From NCBI RefSeq assembly GCF_000281045.1, contig NW_008246077.1:1021303-1060545 (forward strand): a stretch of 39,243 bases of DNA. The letters are read 5' to 3'. Shown piece by piece: positions 1 to 18,268 of this stretch. A program made the translations under genes and the position numbers. The notes beneath the pieces are model-generated. The model made no database searches, was not told the origin of the DNA, and was given only the letters and a program-made list of their open reading frames with translations. Source of the DNA: Saprolegnia diclina VS20. Lineage: Eukaryota; Oomycota; Saprolegniomycetes; Saprolegniales; Saprolegniaceae. Position 1 is the stretch's first letter. Every line of letters starts with the position of its first letter.

Positions 1-72
1 CTCATCACGCTGCACAAGGTCGACCTCGCGATCGACGCGCTCGCCAGCGACGCCGCAGACCTCTGCCAATAA
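1..72 (+). CDS. C-terminal end of an unidentified protein (partial at left edge)
   Basis: An open frame enters from the left edge and ends at TAA (70-72). It encodes 23 residues rich in Asp, Ala and Leu (starting LITLHKVDLAIDALASDAAD), which would fit an amphipathic helix. The codon use is GC-rich like the neighbouring real genes. There is too little sequence to name a family. Confidence 0.5.
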   Translation, partial: LITLHKVDLAIDALASDAADLCQ

Positions 73-171
73 GCTTTTGGGTCATACTTAAGTTTTGCAT
101 TTTCTCAATTAAGTATCGTTCATTTGTGTGTCTACATTGTCCTTTTCCTACCTACAGTTTGCTGTCCAGGG

Positions 172-432
172 TTACACTTGCAAAGGTGGACGAGGCCCGG
201 CCATGTCGGCGATATACACGGAGGTGCGACGGTCGCAGCGGCGGTAGGTCACCTCGGGCACTTCTTTGCGGCTCCCGACGACGTCCGACTCGAGGCTTCG
301 CGTGTACGCTTCACTCGTCTCCAGCTGCTGGTCGAGCTCGAATATGAGATCTTGAAGGTCGTCGACTTGGGCTTGGAGATCGCAAACTTGGTTCTCGCGC
401 GCCAACAGCAGTAGCTCGTCGTTGTCGGCCAA
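172..432 (-). CDS. Short coiled-coil protein or last exon of one
   Basis: The minus frame encodes about 86 residues. The first half is a clear heptad-like coiled coil rich in Glu, Gln, Asp and Leu (DLQAQVDDLQDLIFELDQQL), followed by a short basic tail. I see no ATG at the start of the frame. A branch-point-like CTAAC and AG dinucleotides lie just upstream (about 440-475), so this is probably a terminal exon whose 5' exon I could not place. The following 100 bases to the end of the leftmost gene hold nothing I recognise. The function is unknown. Confidence 0.4.
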   Translation of the reverse strand: MADNDELLLLARENQVCDLQAQVDDLQDLIFELDQQLETSEAYTRSLESDVVGSRKEVPEVTYRRCDRRTSVYIADMAGPRPPLQV

Positions 433-570
433 GTCGCTTTCTACTTACCTTGAACAGTACATTGCGAATGGTTAGCAATTGCCTGTCCTAGACTTCTATC
501 CTGCTCCTTAGACTCGTCGATGATGGAAGAATCAAGTCCAGAGAAATGCGTAGTGTTAAATGGTTAGATA

Positions 571-1069
571 TTAGTCTTCGTCGTCGTCGGTTGGCTCTTC
601 GTCGCTCGACATGGCCTTGTCGTAGGGCAAGCTGCGCTGAGGTAGATGCATCAACTTGGCGCTGCATCAGCATAGTAACGAGTGAATGGTGTGAAAAGAG
701 CACGTAGAATAGGACCACTGTCATGCTAGATCGTCACCGCGTCATGCAGGAAGATGCCAGCATGGAGAGAGTGACGAACGTGGAAGACAGGACGATAGCC
801 ACGTCCGCGAGGAAGACGAAAGCACCGAGTTGGATGTCTTTGAAATCGGAAACCAGTGTTTCTTGGGTCGTCGGGACCCCGCTAAAACCCACATAGAGGA
901 AGAGCGCCAAGAGCTGCAGCGCCGACCCTGCGTCGACGAGGGGGCGGGGTAGCAACCAGAGGGTCGTCGTGACGGCTATCGCTCCGAGCATGATGCAGAC
1001 GCGCGTACGCAGGTTGAGCTTCGCGATGCTGGAGGCAGCTTCCTGGAGGGTCATGATGGGCTCGGCCAT
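571..1069 (-). CDS. Small multi-pass membrane protein with acidic tail
   Basis: Two exons (1069-738 and 661-571) joined across a 76-nt GT-AG intron give a 140-residue protein. Three hydrophobic segments are visible, around VCIMLGAIAVTTTLWLL, LQLLALFLYVGF and FVFLADVAIVLSSTFVTL. The tail is strongly acidic and ends SSDEEPTDDDED. The splice is supported because the unspliced frame stops at once after residue 110, while the joined frame yields the acidic C-terminus. The start used is the ATG before AEPIMTLQE. The frame is open a little further upstream and an AG acceptor lies there, so another 5' exon is possible. I do not recognise the family; an ER or organelle membrane protein is a guess. Confidence 0.55.
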
Positions 1070-1374
1070 CTCGGGTCGGAGCTCTGCGTCCTGGATCGGG
1101 AATTGAAGAATGCAATCACAATACAATTAAAATAAACAAACCGTCCCACAATAAATAACATACAACTTTATGTCAACAGATACTTTGTATGTTCTAATCA
1201 TTAAAATGCGAGAGATATAAAGATGCTTGCTGATTCGCGCAAACCCAGCTTGATTTCGTACCTTGATGAGCTTGCATTGGCTATAAATCCTGTGTTTTGT
1301 CCAATGGCATGTGCGCGGAGGGCGTCTGTTGTCGGATCTCGCAACATCTTCGCTTTGGAATCGCGGCTCGCAGC
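1070..1374. other. Divergent intergenic region
   Basis: AT-rich spacer between the small membrane protein on the minus strand and the M28-like gene on the plus strand. CTATAAATC at 1281-1289 resembles a TATA box. The alternative start ATG of the right-hand gene at 1309 falls inside this stretch. No other feature was seen. Confidence 0.4.
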
Positions 1375-2604
1375 ATGCTCTACGGGACGTTCCGCGCGGG
1401 AACCGACGGTGCGCTGGCCCGCCCAGCGCTCACAGCTACAGCCGCCAAGGCCTTGCTTCTCGCCTTCTTTCTCTGGGGCGTCGGCGTGCTCGAGACGTCG
1501 AGCGTCCCGCTGCGTCTACCCGACACAGTAGCCTCGGTTCGCCTGCCGTACGGCCACAGCACGCATACGTGATGAGCTCACAAAGTGTGCTACGTAGGAG
1601 CCCATCGTTCCTCGATGTACAACGCTCTTTTGACGTCAACTGCTGGGCCACGGCTTCGGCCTCGTACTCTTATCTGTCGTCGGCGACAGTCGACGACAAG
1701 GCTATCTGGACATCGCACTCGGGTCTTGTAGTCGCCTTGGAGTCTCTCGCTCCTCCAACGTGCTTGGCATCAGTCGATCTTGACGTGACGATGGTGTTTG
1801 TGGACGGGCGAGAGCTCCCGCCGGTCACACAGCCAGCGGTAGCTGTTACGCAATTGGCCGCTGACACCCGTGTGAACTGCGCCATCGTCGCACGCGCCTT
1901 TGACCTCGGCTACACTGGTGTTGTCTTCCACACAACGACAGAAACCTCTTCCCGGGTGATTTGCCCCGCAATCACCGCGGCTCTAGACATCACTCCCGGA
2001 GCTCCGTTTGTCAAGGGCGCACCGCGCTTGAGTCTCGGAGCTGCCCGTGCCCGCCACCTCGTGCCTGCGTACATCAGCCTCGTCGATACCGCCGCGTTGA
2101 CGTCGCTCCGGTCGTCACACCAAGACGGCACACTGCACTTGCACCGGACGTGCGACATCCAAGTCCAGACAGCACCGACCCTCACCGGCCACCTATTGTC
2201 GCCCAAGACGACGGCAAGTGGGGCCGTTGCGCTTGGTACTACGCTCTCCTGTCCTTCCCGACGAATTACCTCATTATTGTGTAGGTGCGTATCTCGATGA
2301 CGCGTCGCATGCTGAGTCAGTCGCCACAGTTGCAAGCTCCTTGCGTGCGCGCATGAATGCTGGCTGGACACCCAACAAGAATGTTCTGCTAGTCGTCTGG
2401 CCCAACAAAGCGAGTGCGGTCGAGTGGCTCGAAGACCCCGCGAACGCGCACGTGACGGTACTGCATGTGGACGAGGCATCCTCCACCACCGCTGGCACCC
2501 GCGTTGACGACACACCCACGGTCGATGCCGTCAACATGCCGCACCTCCGCCGCGCGGCCTCGGCGGCCGTCATCATCGACACTCTGGTCGCGATGGCCGC
2601 ATAA
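1375..2604 (+). CDS. Transferrin-receptor/glutamate-carboxypeptidase-II-like protein, degenerate M28 fold
   Basis: Three exons (1375-1547, 1598-2217, 2285-2604; introns 50 and 67 nt) join in frame to 370 residues. An N-terminal hydrophobic segment (about residues 22-38) suggests a type II membrane protein. A PA-like domain follows (FDLGYTGVVFHT near residue 160). Then comes ITPGAP...VPAYISLVDTAAL, which matches the linker before the M28 domain in this family. Last is a vestigial M28 domain with AYLDDASHAESV, AGWTPNKNVLLVVW and WLED, the positions of the family's HRDS zinc ligand, GWRPRRTILFASWDAEE and STEW motifs. The zinc-binding His and the catalytic EE pair are replaced, and the protein ends before the dimerisation domain. 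It is therefore probably not a peptidase. An in-frame ATG at 1309 is an alternative start. Family assignment is from remembered motifs. Confidence 0.68.
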
Positions 2605-2649
2605 GGCAGTTGCGATACTCCAGTTTGACAATACAACTCAGCGTTCGTG

Positions 2650-3405
2650 TTAGCAGCTGCTCCGGCGTACACGCCCTCGCGTTGGTGGCGCATCGACAAC
2701 ATATTCGTCAAGAAATTGAACGCGCTTGGTGGACGCAGGATTGGCCTTCTTGGGCGCGCCGCGGAGGTCGCGCGGAATGCGACTCATGGCCGTCGAGAGC
2801 TTCTCTTCAAACGTTGCAGTGCGCCGAAGGAGCGCATAGCGCTGCTGGATGTCGGAAGCCGAGTGCGTCTGGTCGAGGCGCACGTGCTTGGACCGGTACT
2901 GGTGCAAACGAATGTCGTCGGTCGAGTTGGGCGCCATGTACATGGGATAGGCCTTTGGCATGCGATGGCCGTCGTCATCGTCGTACGCGCTCATTGGCGT
3001 AAAGCTGTGGGCGTCACTTCCATACGCCTGCGAGGACGCCGTCGATTGGTAGTCGAAAAGCCAATTCCGCCGGGACGAGGCGTAGCTGGCGGCCGCCGGG
3101 CGTCCCTGTTGGTGCCCCGCGAGGGAGTCGGGTGGACGGCGCGTCTCGGACGGCGGCGTGTATTGGTACTTGGCCATCGAGTCAGGCGGCGGCGCTTGGT
3201 GCTTGCGGTGCACGGCGATCGAGTCGGGCGGCGCGACCTTGCGGTGGAACGCGAGCGAGTCCGGTGCCTTCTTGTCGTCAAAGATCGACGTGTGCTTGAC
3301 GTTGATGGGGCTAATACACGCCGTCATGATCGTTCGCTCGTCCCGCTTGACCATGCTCCTGTCCCCAGCAAACACCAAACCAAACTGGCCGCTTGCAGCT
3401 GCCAT
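2650..3405 (-). CDS. Hypothetical protein with PDS[LIM]A repeats
   Basis: A single-exon 251-residue frame starts at the ATG before AAASGQFGLVFAG. It is basic and rich in Ser, Pro and Tyr, and largely lacks hydrophobic core. Residues 48-96 hold four spaced copies of a P-D-S-[LIM]-A motif: KAPDSLAFHRK, PPDSIAVHRK, PPDSMAKYQ and PPDSLAGHQ. The C-terminal third (LLRRTATFEEKL to the end) is basic and could be helical. The gene converges on the M28-like gene with a 45-base gap between the stop codons. I do not recognise the family. A disordered scaffold or phosphoprotein is a possible reading, with no direct support. Confidence 0.6.
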   Translation of the reverse strand: MAAASGQFGLVFAGDRSMVKRDERTIMTACISPINVKHTSIFDDKKAPDSLAFHRKVAPPDSIAVHRKHQAPPPDSMAKYQYTPPSETRRPPDSLAGHQQGRPAAASYASSRRNWLFDYQSTASSQAYGSDAHSFTPMSAYDDDDGHRMPKAYPMYMAPNSTDDIRLHQYRSKHVRLDQTHSASDIQQRYALLRRTATFEEKLSTAMSRIPRDLRGAPKKANPASTKRVQFLDEYVVDAPPTRGRVRRSSC

Positions 3406-3950
3406 GCGCGTCTCCTGGCCTCTACATGCAGGCTGATGATTCGAGGAAGCGCTCTCTGCACGGCGTTGTAACAGCAGGTGGTGTTATAACACATCCACAA
3501 CGCGTGCCATTGGTGCCGCAAGGACGCAAGGCCTCGAGCCTTCTGCTTCGTGTTCACGTCGACGTCTTCTTGTGATCAGCACGACGAAGCGCGCGCTTCT
3601 CGGTCCTGATCCGAAGACGCCACGATACCCTCTAGCTAGACACACGCAACTTTTAACCGTGTCTTGCTGTATAGTACTAGATGAACACGGATTCTCGGGT
3701 ACCGCTGTCGTGCTGCAGTAAACATTGTTGTCACTACGACTCGCAGCATGACCTAGTCGCGCCGTGGAGCGTGCGCGCAAGACCGCGTGCTCGTCTGTCA
3801 GCAAGTTGCAGTTGCGTGTTCTTAGCGTGTTAGAGGTTGCGTATCTATCATGCTTGAGAGGTTATTCAATATGAAAGGTAATAAGATATCAATATTGCAG
3901 GATTTCGCAGTGGATAAGTTTTTTGGCACGCGTCCACAAGCCGGTTGCGC
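3406..3950. other. Intergenic region without a supported gene
   Basis: This divergent spacer lies between the PDS-repeat gene (minus) and the TMEM41 homologue (plus). Short ORFs occur on both strands, but none has convincing composition or a partner exon. It contains a perfect 12-bp palindrome, GTGTTATAACAC, at 3481-3492. Confidence 0.4.
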
Positions 3951-4778
3951 ATGGTTGAAGCGAGCGCCCTGCGCCAGCGCCACTCGAGCGCACCGCCCGT
4001 CGCCGCGGAAGCGCCCACCGCAGACGTGCTTGAGCTCCATGATGAGACCATTCGGCGCGACGTCATCTCGCTGCTCGTGATCTTTGTCGTCTCACTAGTC
4101 TCGGTGGTCACGGCCATCTACTACCTCGTCGTCGACGACTTGGCGCCGGAAGAGCGTACCGCTGTCCGGTTCCCAACATCGCTGTCGGTGGCGCAAGAGC
4201 TTGGCCATGCGCTCATGACGTACGCAGACCACTCGCCAGGCCGGCTGCTACTTGCGCACGCGCTCACGTACTTGTTCTTGCAGACGTGGGCGATCCCCGG
4301 CACCGTCTTCGTCAACCTCCTTGGCGGTGCCCTCTTTGGCCTCTTGCTGGGCTTTCCGCTCTGCCTCTTCTACAACACACTCGGGTCGTGCTTCATGTAT
4401 GGCCTCTCGAGACAATTTGGCGGTGCGCTCGTGCGGCGCCACTTCCCCGCCAAGCTCGAGCAGCTCCACACGATGATTGACGGCCACCGCAGCGACCTCA
4501 CGCTCTACATGATCTTCCTCCGCGTCTTCCCGTTCACGCCCAACTGGTTCATCAACATGTCGTCGCCGCACTTGTCGATTCCGCTGCGGCAGTTTGCACC
4601 GTCCGTCTGCGTCGGGCTCATCCCGTACAACTTTCTCAGCTGCAAGGCGGGCTTGATCCTGAGCCACCTTCAGTCCAAAGGAGACATTATCGACACGGCC
4701 ACCACGATCCAGCTCATTGTCGTTGCTGTGGGTGGCTTTGTGCTCTTGCCGCGTCTCAAAAAGCGCTTTGCGAATTGA
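3951..4778 (+). CDS. TMEM41B: TMEM41-family VTT (DedA/SNARE-associated) membrane protein
   Basis: A 275-residue intronless frame. After a polar N-terminus, a first membrane segment (about residues 40-65) precedes the VTT domain. The domain shows TWAIPGTVFVNLLGGALFG (the family's F-x-IPG motif) and the re-entrant half LRVFPFTPNWFINMSSPHL, followed by GLIPYNFLSCKAGLIL. This matches animal TMEM41A/B closely in order and spacing. Known TMEM41B proteins are ER phospholipid scramblases needed for autophagosome formation and lipid mobilisation; the same role here is inference. The start is the ATG at 3951, which follows an in-frame TTG. The C-terminus is basic (RLKKRFAN). TMEM41A is the alternative name. 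Confidence 0.85.
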   Translation: MVEASALRQRHSSAPPVAAEAPTADVLELHDETIRRDVISLLVIFVVSLVSVVTAIYYLVVDDLAPEERTAVRFPTSLSVAQELGHALMTYADHSPGRLLLAHALTYLFLQTWAIPGTVFVNLLGGALFGLLLGFPLCLFYNTLGSCFMYGLSRQFGGALVRRHFPAKLEQLHTMIDGHRSDLTLYMIFLRVFPFTPNWFINMSSPHLSIPLRQFAPSVCVGLIPYNFLSCKAGLILSHLQSKGDIIDTATTIQLIVVAVGGFVLLPRLKKRFAN

Positions 4779-4855
4779 GTTTGAGATGCAAGAGGCCGCC
4801 GTCGACATAGTGAGCATCCGAACGAATGCACAAATGAAAGTTGCTTCTTGATCGC

Positions 4856-4892
4856 GAAATGCTGTTTGAAATTCTGTTTGAAACAGCATTTC
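4856..4892. repeat. 12-bp perfect inverted repeat (hairpin)
   Basis: GAAATGCTGTTT at 4856-4867 and AAACAGCATTTC at 4881-4892 are exact reverse complements with a 13-nt spacer. The site lies between the TMEM41 stop and the BEACH start codon, about 85 nt upstream of that ATG. It could fold as an RNA hairpin in the 5' leader or serve as a dyad protein-binding site. The function is unknown. Confidence 0.6.
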
Positions 4893-4976
4893 ACAAACCG
4901 CCCGTGGACGGTTCGATCGAGCCGGTTAAGTTCGGTTCAGAGCTCGGGACCCGATCCAAGGCCGAGCGACCGCGCG

Positions 4977-14775
<9,799 letters not shown>

Positions 14776-14998
14776 ACGTAATAGCTACAAAATATGACAC
14801 GTTCTATTACCAGTACCAGGATGATGCGGTAGGATCTGGTCTGGAGCTGCGAGAACGACTCAGATGGCGTTGCTGCATGCGTGCGACCCGCAGCACCGCT
14901 TCGCCGGCAGGTCACTATGTGTCACAGTCGTGCTTGCGCACTGGTTCCATCGTCGCGGAGGCGGCTCGGGCAGAGACGTGTGAAATGGCCTTTCTGCA

Positions 14999-15098
14999 NN
15001 NNNNNNNNNNNNNNNNNNNNNNNNNNNNNNNNNNNNNNNNNNNNNNNNNNNNNNNNNNNNNNNNNNNNNNNNNNNNNNNNNNNNNNNNNNNNNNNNNN
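14999..15098. other. Assembly gap (100 Ns)
   Basis: A run of exactly 100 N bases, the usual placeholder for a gap of unknown length. The 223 bases between the BEACH stop and the gap hold no gene I can support. The sequence after the gap begins inside a retrotransposon frame, so the gap probably hides the rest of that element. Confidence 0.95.
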
Positions 15099-15100
15099 CC

Positions 15101-15484
15101 GTCTTTCGGCCTCTCGTCGATGCGCTGGAACTGGAGCTCCCCACGACGCTGTACGCGCTCTTGTTTGAGCCGCTGGTGACGGCCCAACGCTACCGACGAC
15201 GCGCGGTCGACATGATGTGGCCGCTCCTACGCGCCTGTGTGATGCACACTGTCTGGCTCGCCCGCAACGACCGCGTCTTTCGTCCCGAGGCGCCCGTCGT
15301 GACACCCGAAGCGGCCGCCGCCCGCGCCGCGTTTTTGACCAAGATGCACCTTCACCACTTGATGCTGAATACCCAAGCGATGTGTCTCTTTCAAATGATG
15401 CACGCCCTGCGCCACGACGCCTGGCTTCGTGACAACCTCGTCCCGGCGTGCGCCATCCACACGCCTCGCCTTCAACACGGCTAA
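15101..15484 (+). mobile_element. 3' fragment of a non-LTR (LINE-like) retrotransposon ORF2
   Basis: The frame emerges from the gap and runs 127 residues to a TAA. Its core, DMMWPLLRACVMHTVWLARN followed by DRVF, resembles the W-x-x-W-x-ARN-x-x-F segment found after the reverse transcriptase domain near the C-terminus of LINE ORF2 proteins. Downstream residues are Ala/His-rich and helical. The reverse transcriptase and endonuclease portions are not in the window; they would lie in or beyond the gap. An A-rich tail typical of LINE ends is not obvious. A host protein with a chance match is the alternative. Confidence 0.55.
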
Positions 15485-15710
15485 GCCTCGCCGCAGATGC
15501 CGTCTAGCACAACACGCTCTGAATCGAAAGTCCACCCCCAAAAACAGTTCAGTGTAAATTATATCTAAATAGACTCACTTCAACAACAACTACGATGTAC
15601 TACAGTCTACTACAATAAAATAAAATCGACGACCGTTTGGAAATTCCATGTGCATACAAACGCTATATATAAAGTGTACAAAGGATTTACAATAAATTAA
15701 AAATGCAAGT

Positions 15711-17105
15711 CTACTCGCGTTTCCAATGCGCGATGTTGCGGAGGACTTGGCGCAGCGGCGTCTCGACGTCGTCCATGCCCGGCAGCAGCATGAGCGCCGA
15801 GAAGGCGGGGACGACGAAGCCCTCCATGAAGGACGACTGGCTCTTGGGGCAGATGCCCTTGGCGCGGTCGCAGTCCATGCTAAGCGGCCAGCCGCGCGCC
15901 CGCTCCTGGTCGCCCTGCAGGAAGAGCTCACCGTGGAGCCGATCGACCCACACCTGGTGGATGCTCAGCGGCTTGGAGGTCTGTCCGAGGTCCGAGACGT
16001 GCACGGCAATCTGCACGACGAGCGTCACAAACTCTTTCGAGCTGCGGTCGGCGGCCGCCAGCGCCGCCAAGAGGCGCTTTTGCTCGCACACGGACGTGGT
16101 CCAGATCGTCTCGTGGATCGTGTGGCGCATCTCGGCCTGGAGCGACGGCGAGAAGCGGCGGAGGACATTGTGGGCCGCGAGGATCTTGAGGCCGACGTCC
16201 GAGTGCATGGCTTCCAGTGGACAGCACACGGGGAACGTCCGTGAGAGTTCGTGCTCGCTCTGCTTGAGAAATTTGTTGGTGAGGCCAAAGTGCTGCACGT
16301 CGTGGAGAAGCGCGGCGAGGAGGCCCGCGATCTGGTGCGTCTCGGCGAGGATCGCAGTCAGATTCGTGTTGCGCAAGATGGCAAAGAACGAGTGGAGCAC
16401 GTCGGAGGCGTGCTCGGCGTTGTGGTAGATGACGTGGCGGTTGTACTTGGCTTCGACGTCCGAGGCAAACTTGGTGAGCGTGTCGAGGTCAATGTCGTCG
16501 TAGTCGAGGAGCGTGAAGATCGCAACCGCGACGAACGTGAGCACCGAGTTCGGGACGTACGCCGCCACTTGAAGGACATTGAAGTTCCACGTTCCAAAGC
16601 CATTATCAGAATCCAACATAATCTTGCGCAGCGCCGCCACATCGGTCGGCGAGAGGTCGGGCGACACGCGCGCAAGCACGCTGTCCAAGAGCGCTGGCGT
16701 CAAGTCGCCGACGTCCATGTCGTACTCGTCGTCGTCCTCGTCGTCGCTGAGCATGTCGACGTCGTCGACATCGACGATATCGCTCCAGTCGATCTCTTTG
16801 GCGAGCAGGTGGCCGCCGAGCTTGTTGAGCGGCTTGAGGTGCGCGAACGGCGGCGTCAAATTGCCCACCGACACATTCGTGCGCGGCGGCGGCGACTGGA
16901 GCGACACCGTCGACGCCGTCGGGTCCGGCGCCGAGATGGAAATGTCCTCTTTCTGTCGGTACGCCGCAAACACGTCGGGCGCCGACTTGCAGATCGGGTT
17001 CTTCGCAAGGGCTCGGCTCGGCGGCGATGGCCACGGGCGTATGCTGGCGCGCCGAGTGATCACGAGCCGACTCGCCTCGGCCTCCATCTCGCGCGGCCCG
17101 TGCAT
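15711..17105 (-). CDS. 3',5'-cyclic-nucleotide phosphodiesterase (class I)
   Basis: A single-exon frame of 464 residues from the ATG before HGPREMEAEASR. The catalytic domain (about 190-464) carries YHNAEHASDV (227-236), the metal motif HDVQHFGLTN (268-277), a later HxxxHE helix, HVSDLGQTSKP with the fourth metal-binding Asp, and a conserved C-terminal helix with SFMEGFVVP. All residues expected to bind Zn/Mg are present, so it should hydrolyse cAMP and/or cGMP. The N-terminal 150 residues are disordered, with Pro-rich segments and a very acidic run at 107-133. The frame is open without a stop up to 17615, so an isoform up to 634 residues or an upstream exon cannot be excluded. Confidence 0.85.
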   Translation of the reverse strand: MHGPREMEAEASRLVITRRASIRPWPSPPSRALAKNPICKSAPDVFAAYRQKEDISISAPDPTASTVSLQSPPPRTNVSVGNLTPPFAHLKPLNKLGGHLLAKEIDWSDIVDVDDVDMLSDDEDDDEYDMDVGDLTPALLDSVLARVSPDLSPTDVAALRKIMLDSDNGFGTWNFNVLQVAAYVPNSVLTFVAVAIFTLLDYDDIDLDTLTKFASDVEAKYNRHVIYHNAEHASDVLHSFFAILRNTNLTAILAETHQIAGLLAALLHDVQHFGLTNKFLKQSEHELSRTFPVCCPLEAMHSDVGLKILAAHNVLRRFSPSLQAEMRHTIHETIWTTSVCEQKRLLAALAAADRSSKEFVTLVVQIAVHVSDLGQTSKPLSIHQVWVDRLHGELFLQGDQERARGWPLSMDCDRAKGICPKSQSSFMEGFVVPAFSALMLLPGMDDVETPLRQVLRNIAHWKRE

Positions 17106-18268
17106 GCTCTGAACCTGTCGAACTTTTTGCCTAGTGGAACCAAGGTATTTCCGCCCAAGCGAAGTAGACCTGCGATATGTTTCCGCACAGCTTCTCCCGT
17201 TTTTCATTTGAGGGTATAAATAGACTCGGAGCTTCGAACTTCGATGCCAGTGGCATAACGACCAACGGCCGCGCCGGAAGGACGTGGCGTCGCCGCGACG
17301 GCAAAGAGGCGCGCGGCCACCGCCACCGCCGGCGCCACGCAGGCGAGTATCGATAGGCTGTATGCGCAAGTCGGCTGGAAGGGCCTCGAAGATTGCATCG
17401 TCTTCCATCGACCTCCCTTGGGACATGTTGCTGTTCCCAAACAGACAGATACCCTGCGCAAATGTGGATGGTGTCCGTGATGAGGCTGCAAGCACCATCA
17501 TCGCGGTGAAAGCTTGAAGGCGCTGGCTTCTTGAGGCCATCGGCAGCGGATCTTTGACGCGCGCAGCCGTCTCGAAAGCTCTGTCATCGCTGCCCGCCTG
17601 TCTGCACCACACCACATACTACATACTGCTTGGTCCTACTACGTCCAGATGGCCCACTAAGTTATCAGCCTTCGATGGGCCGCCCTTCGAATCGCCTCTG
17701 GCGTACACGTCGCCGGAAGCATGTCGCAGCGCGCGGATGCACCGCGGAAGCAACGGGGCACGCTGCCCCCTTCTTCTTGACTCATCTCGAATCCAGCGCC
17801 GCCACTCTATGTGCACCACGTAGCTTCAAACGTGTGGACGCGGGCCAATCGTCCCACGCACTGTCCCCGTCCGCGCTTGCTGCGTGGCGCGTCAAAGTGA
17901 TTGCTAATCTCACCTCACGCGGCGCATTTCGCAGCGCCGCTTCCCGCACACGCATCGGGCGCCAGTAGTATGATTCGACAGCCTTCCCGCAGGCGCTGCT
18001 CCTCCTCCTTCCTTCGCTGCGACACCTCGCGCAGCTTGCCGCGGTTCCCTTTTCTCATCGCTGCCAACCGTCGTCGTCGTCCCGCGGAGGCGCGCGGTCA
18101 AGACAAGCGTCATGCGATGCCATTGGCGCAAAATGTCTACAACGGCGCACGCTCATTGGTTTAATGGCGCGCCTGCAACGCCAAGTCTCTAAGGTATTGT
18201 ATGGTGGCATACCAGCTGGCGCCGACTTTTGACCAATTCGAGGCCGGCACGGATTGCAGGACACCATC
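17106..18268. other. Divergent intergenic region between the PDE and MYND genes
   Basis: The left part (17106-17615) is open in the PDE frame and may be coding or 5' leader. It contains TATTTATACC on the minus strand at about 17214-17223, a possible TATA-like element. The right part has plus-strand ORFs rich in Arg and Ser with no domain-like pattern, which I take as non-coding. No repeat or RNA gene was recognised. Confidence 0.35.

Noticed and set aside
2213-2300. Frameshift or pseudogene lesion in the M28-like gene
   Set aside because: A 67-nt GT-AG intron (2218-2284) of the usual local type restores the frame, so a lesion is not needed.
1910-2515. 201-residue minus-strand ORF opposite the M28-like gene
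   Set aside because: His/Arg/Trp-rich shadow; the plus strand has family-conserved motifs and consistent splicing.
3484-3804. 106-residue minus ORF upstream of the TMEM41 homologue
   Set aside because: No domain-like pattern and a short random-looking composition in an intergenic spacer.
14999-15098. Runs of X in translated frames as real protein
   Set aside because: They are only the N placeholder of the assembly gap.
15726-17219. Long plus-strand ORFs (up to 322 residues) opposite the phosphodiesterase
   Set aside because: They are Arg/Val/Glu-rich antisense shadows of a clearly conserved catalytic domain and have no domain pattern of their own.
17630-17968. 112-residue plus ORF between the PDE and MYND genes
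   Set aside because: Arg/Ser-rich, no conserved-looking segment, no splice partner; compatible with chance.
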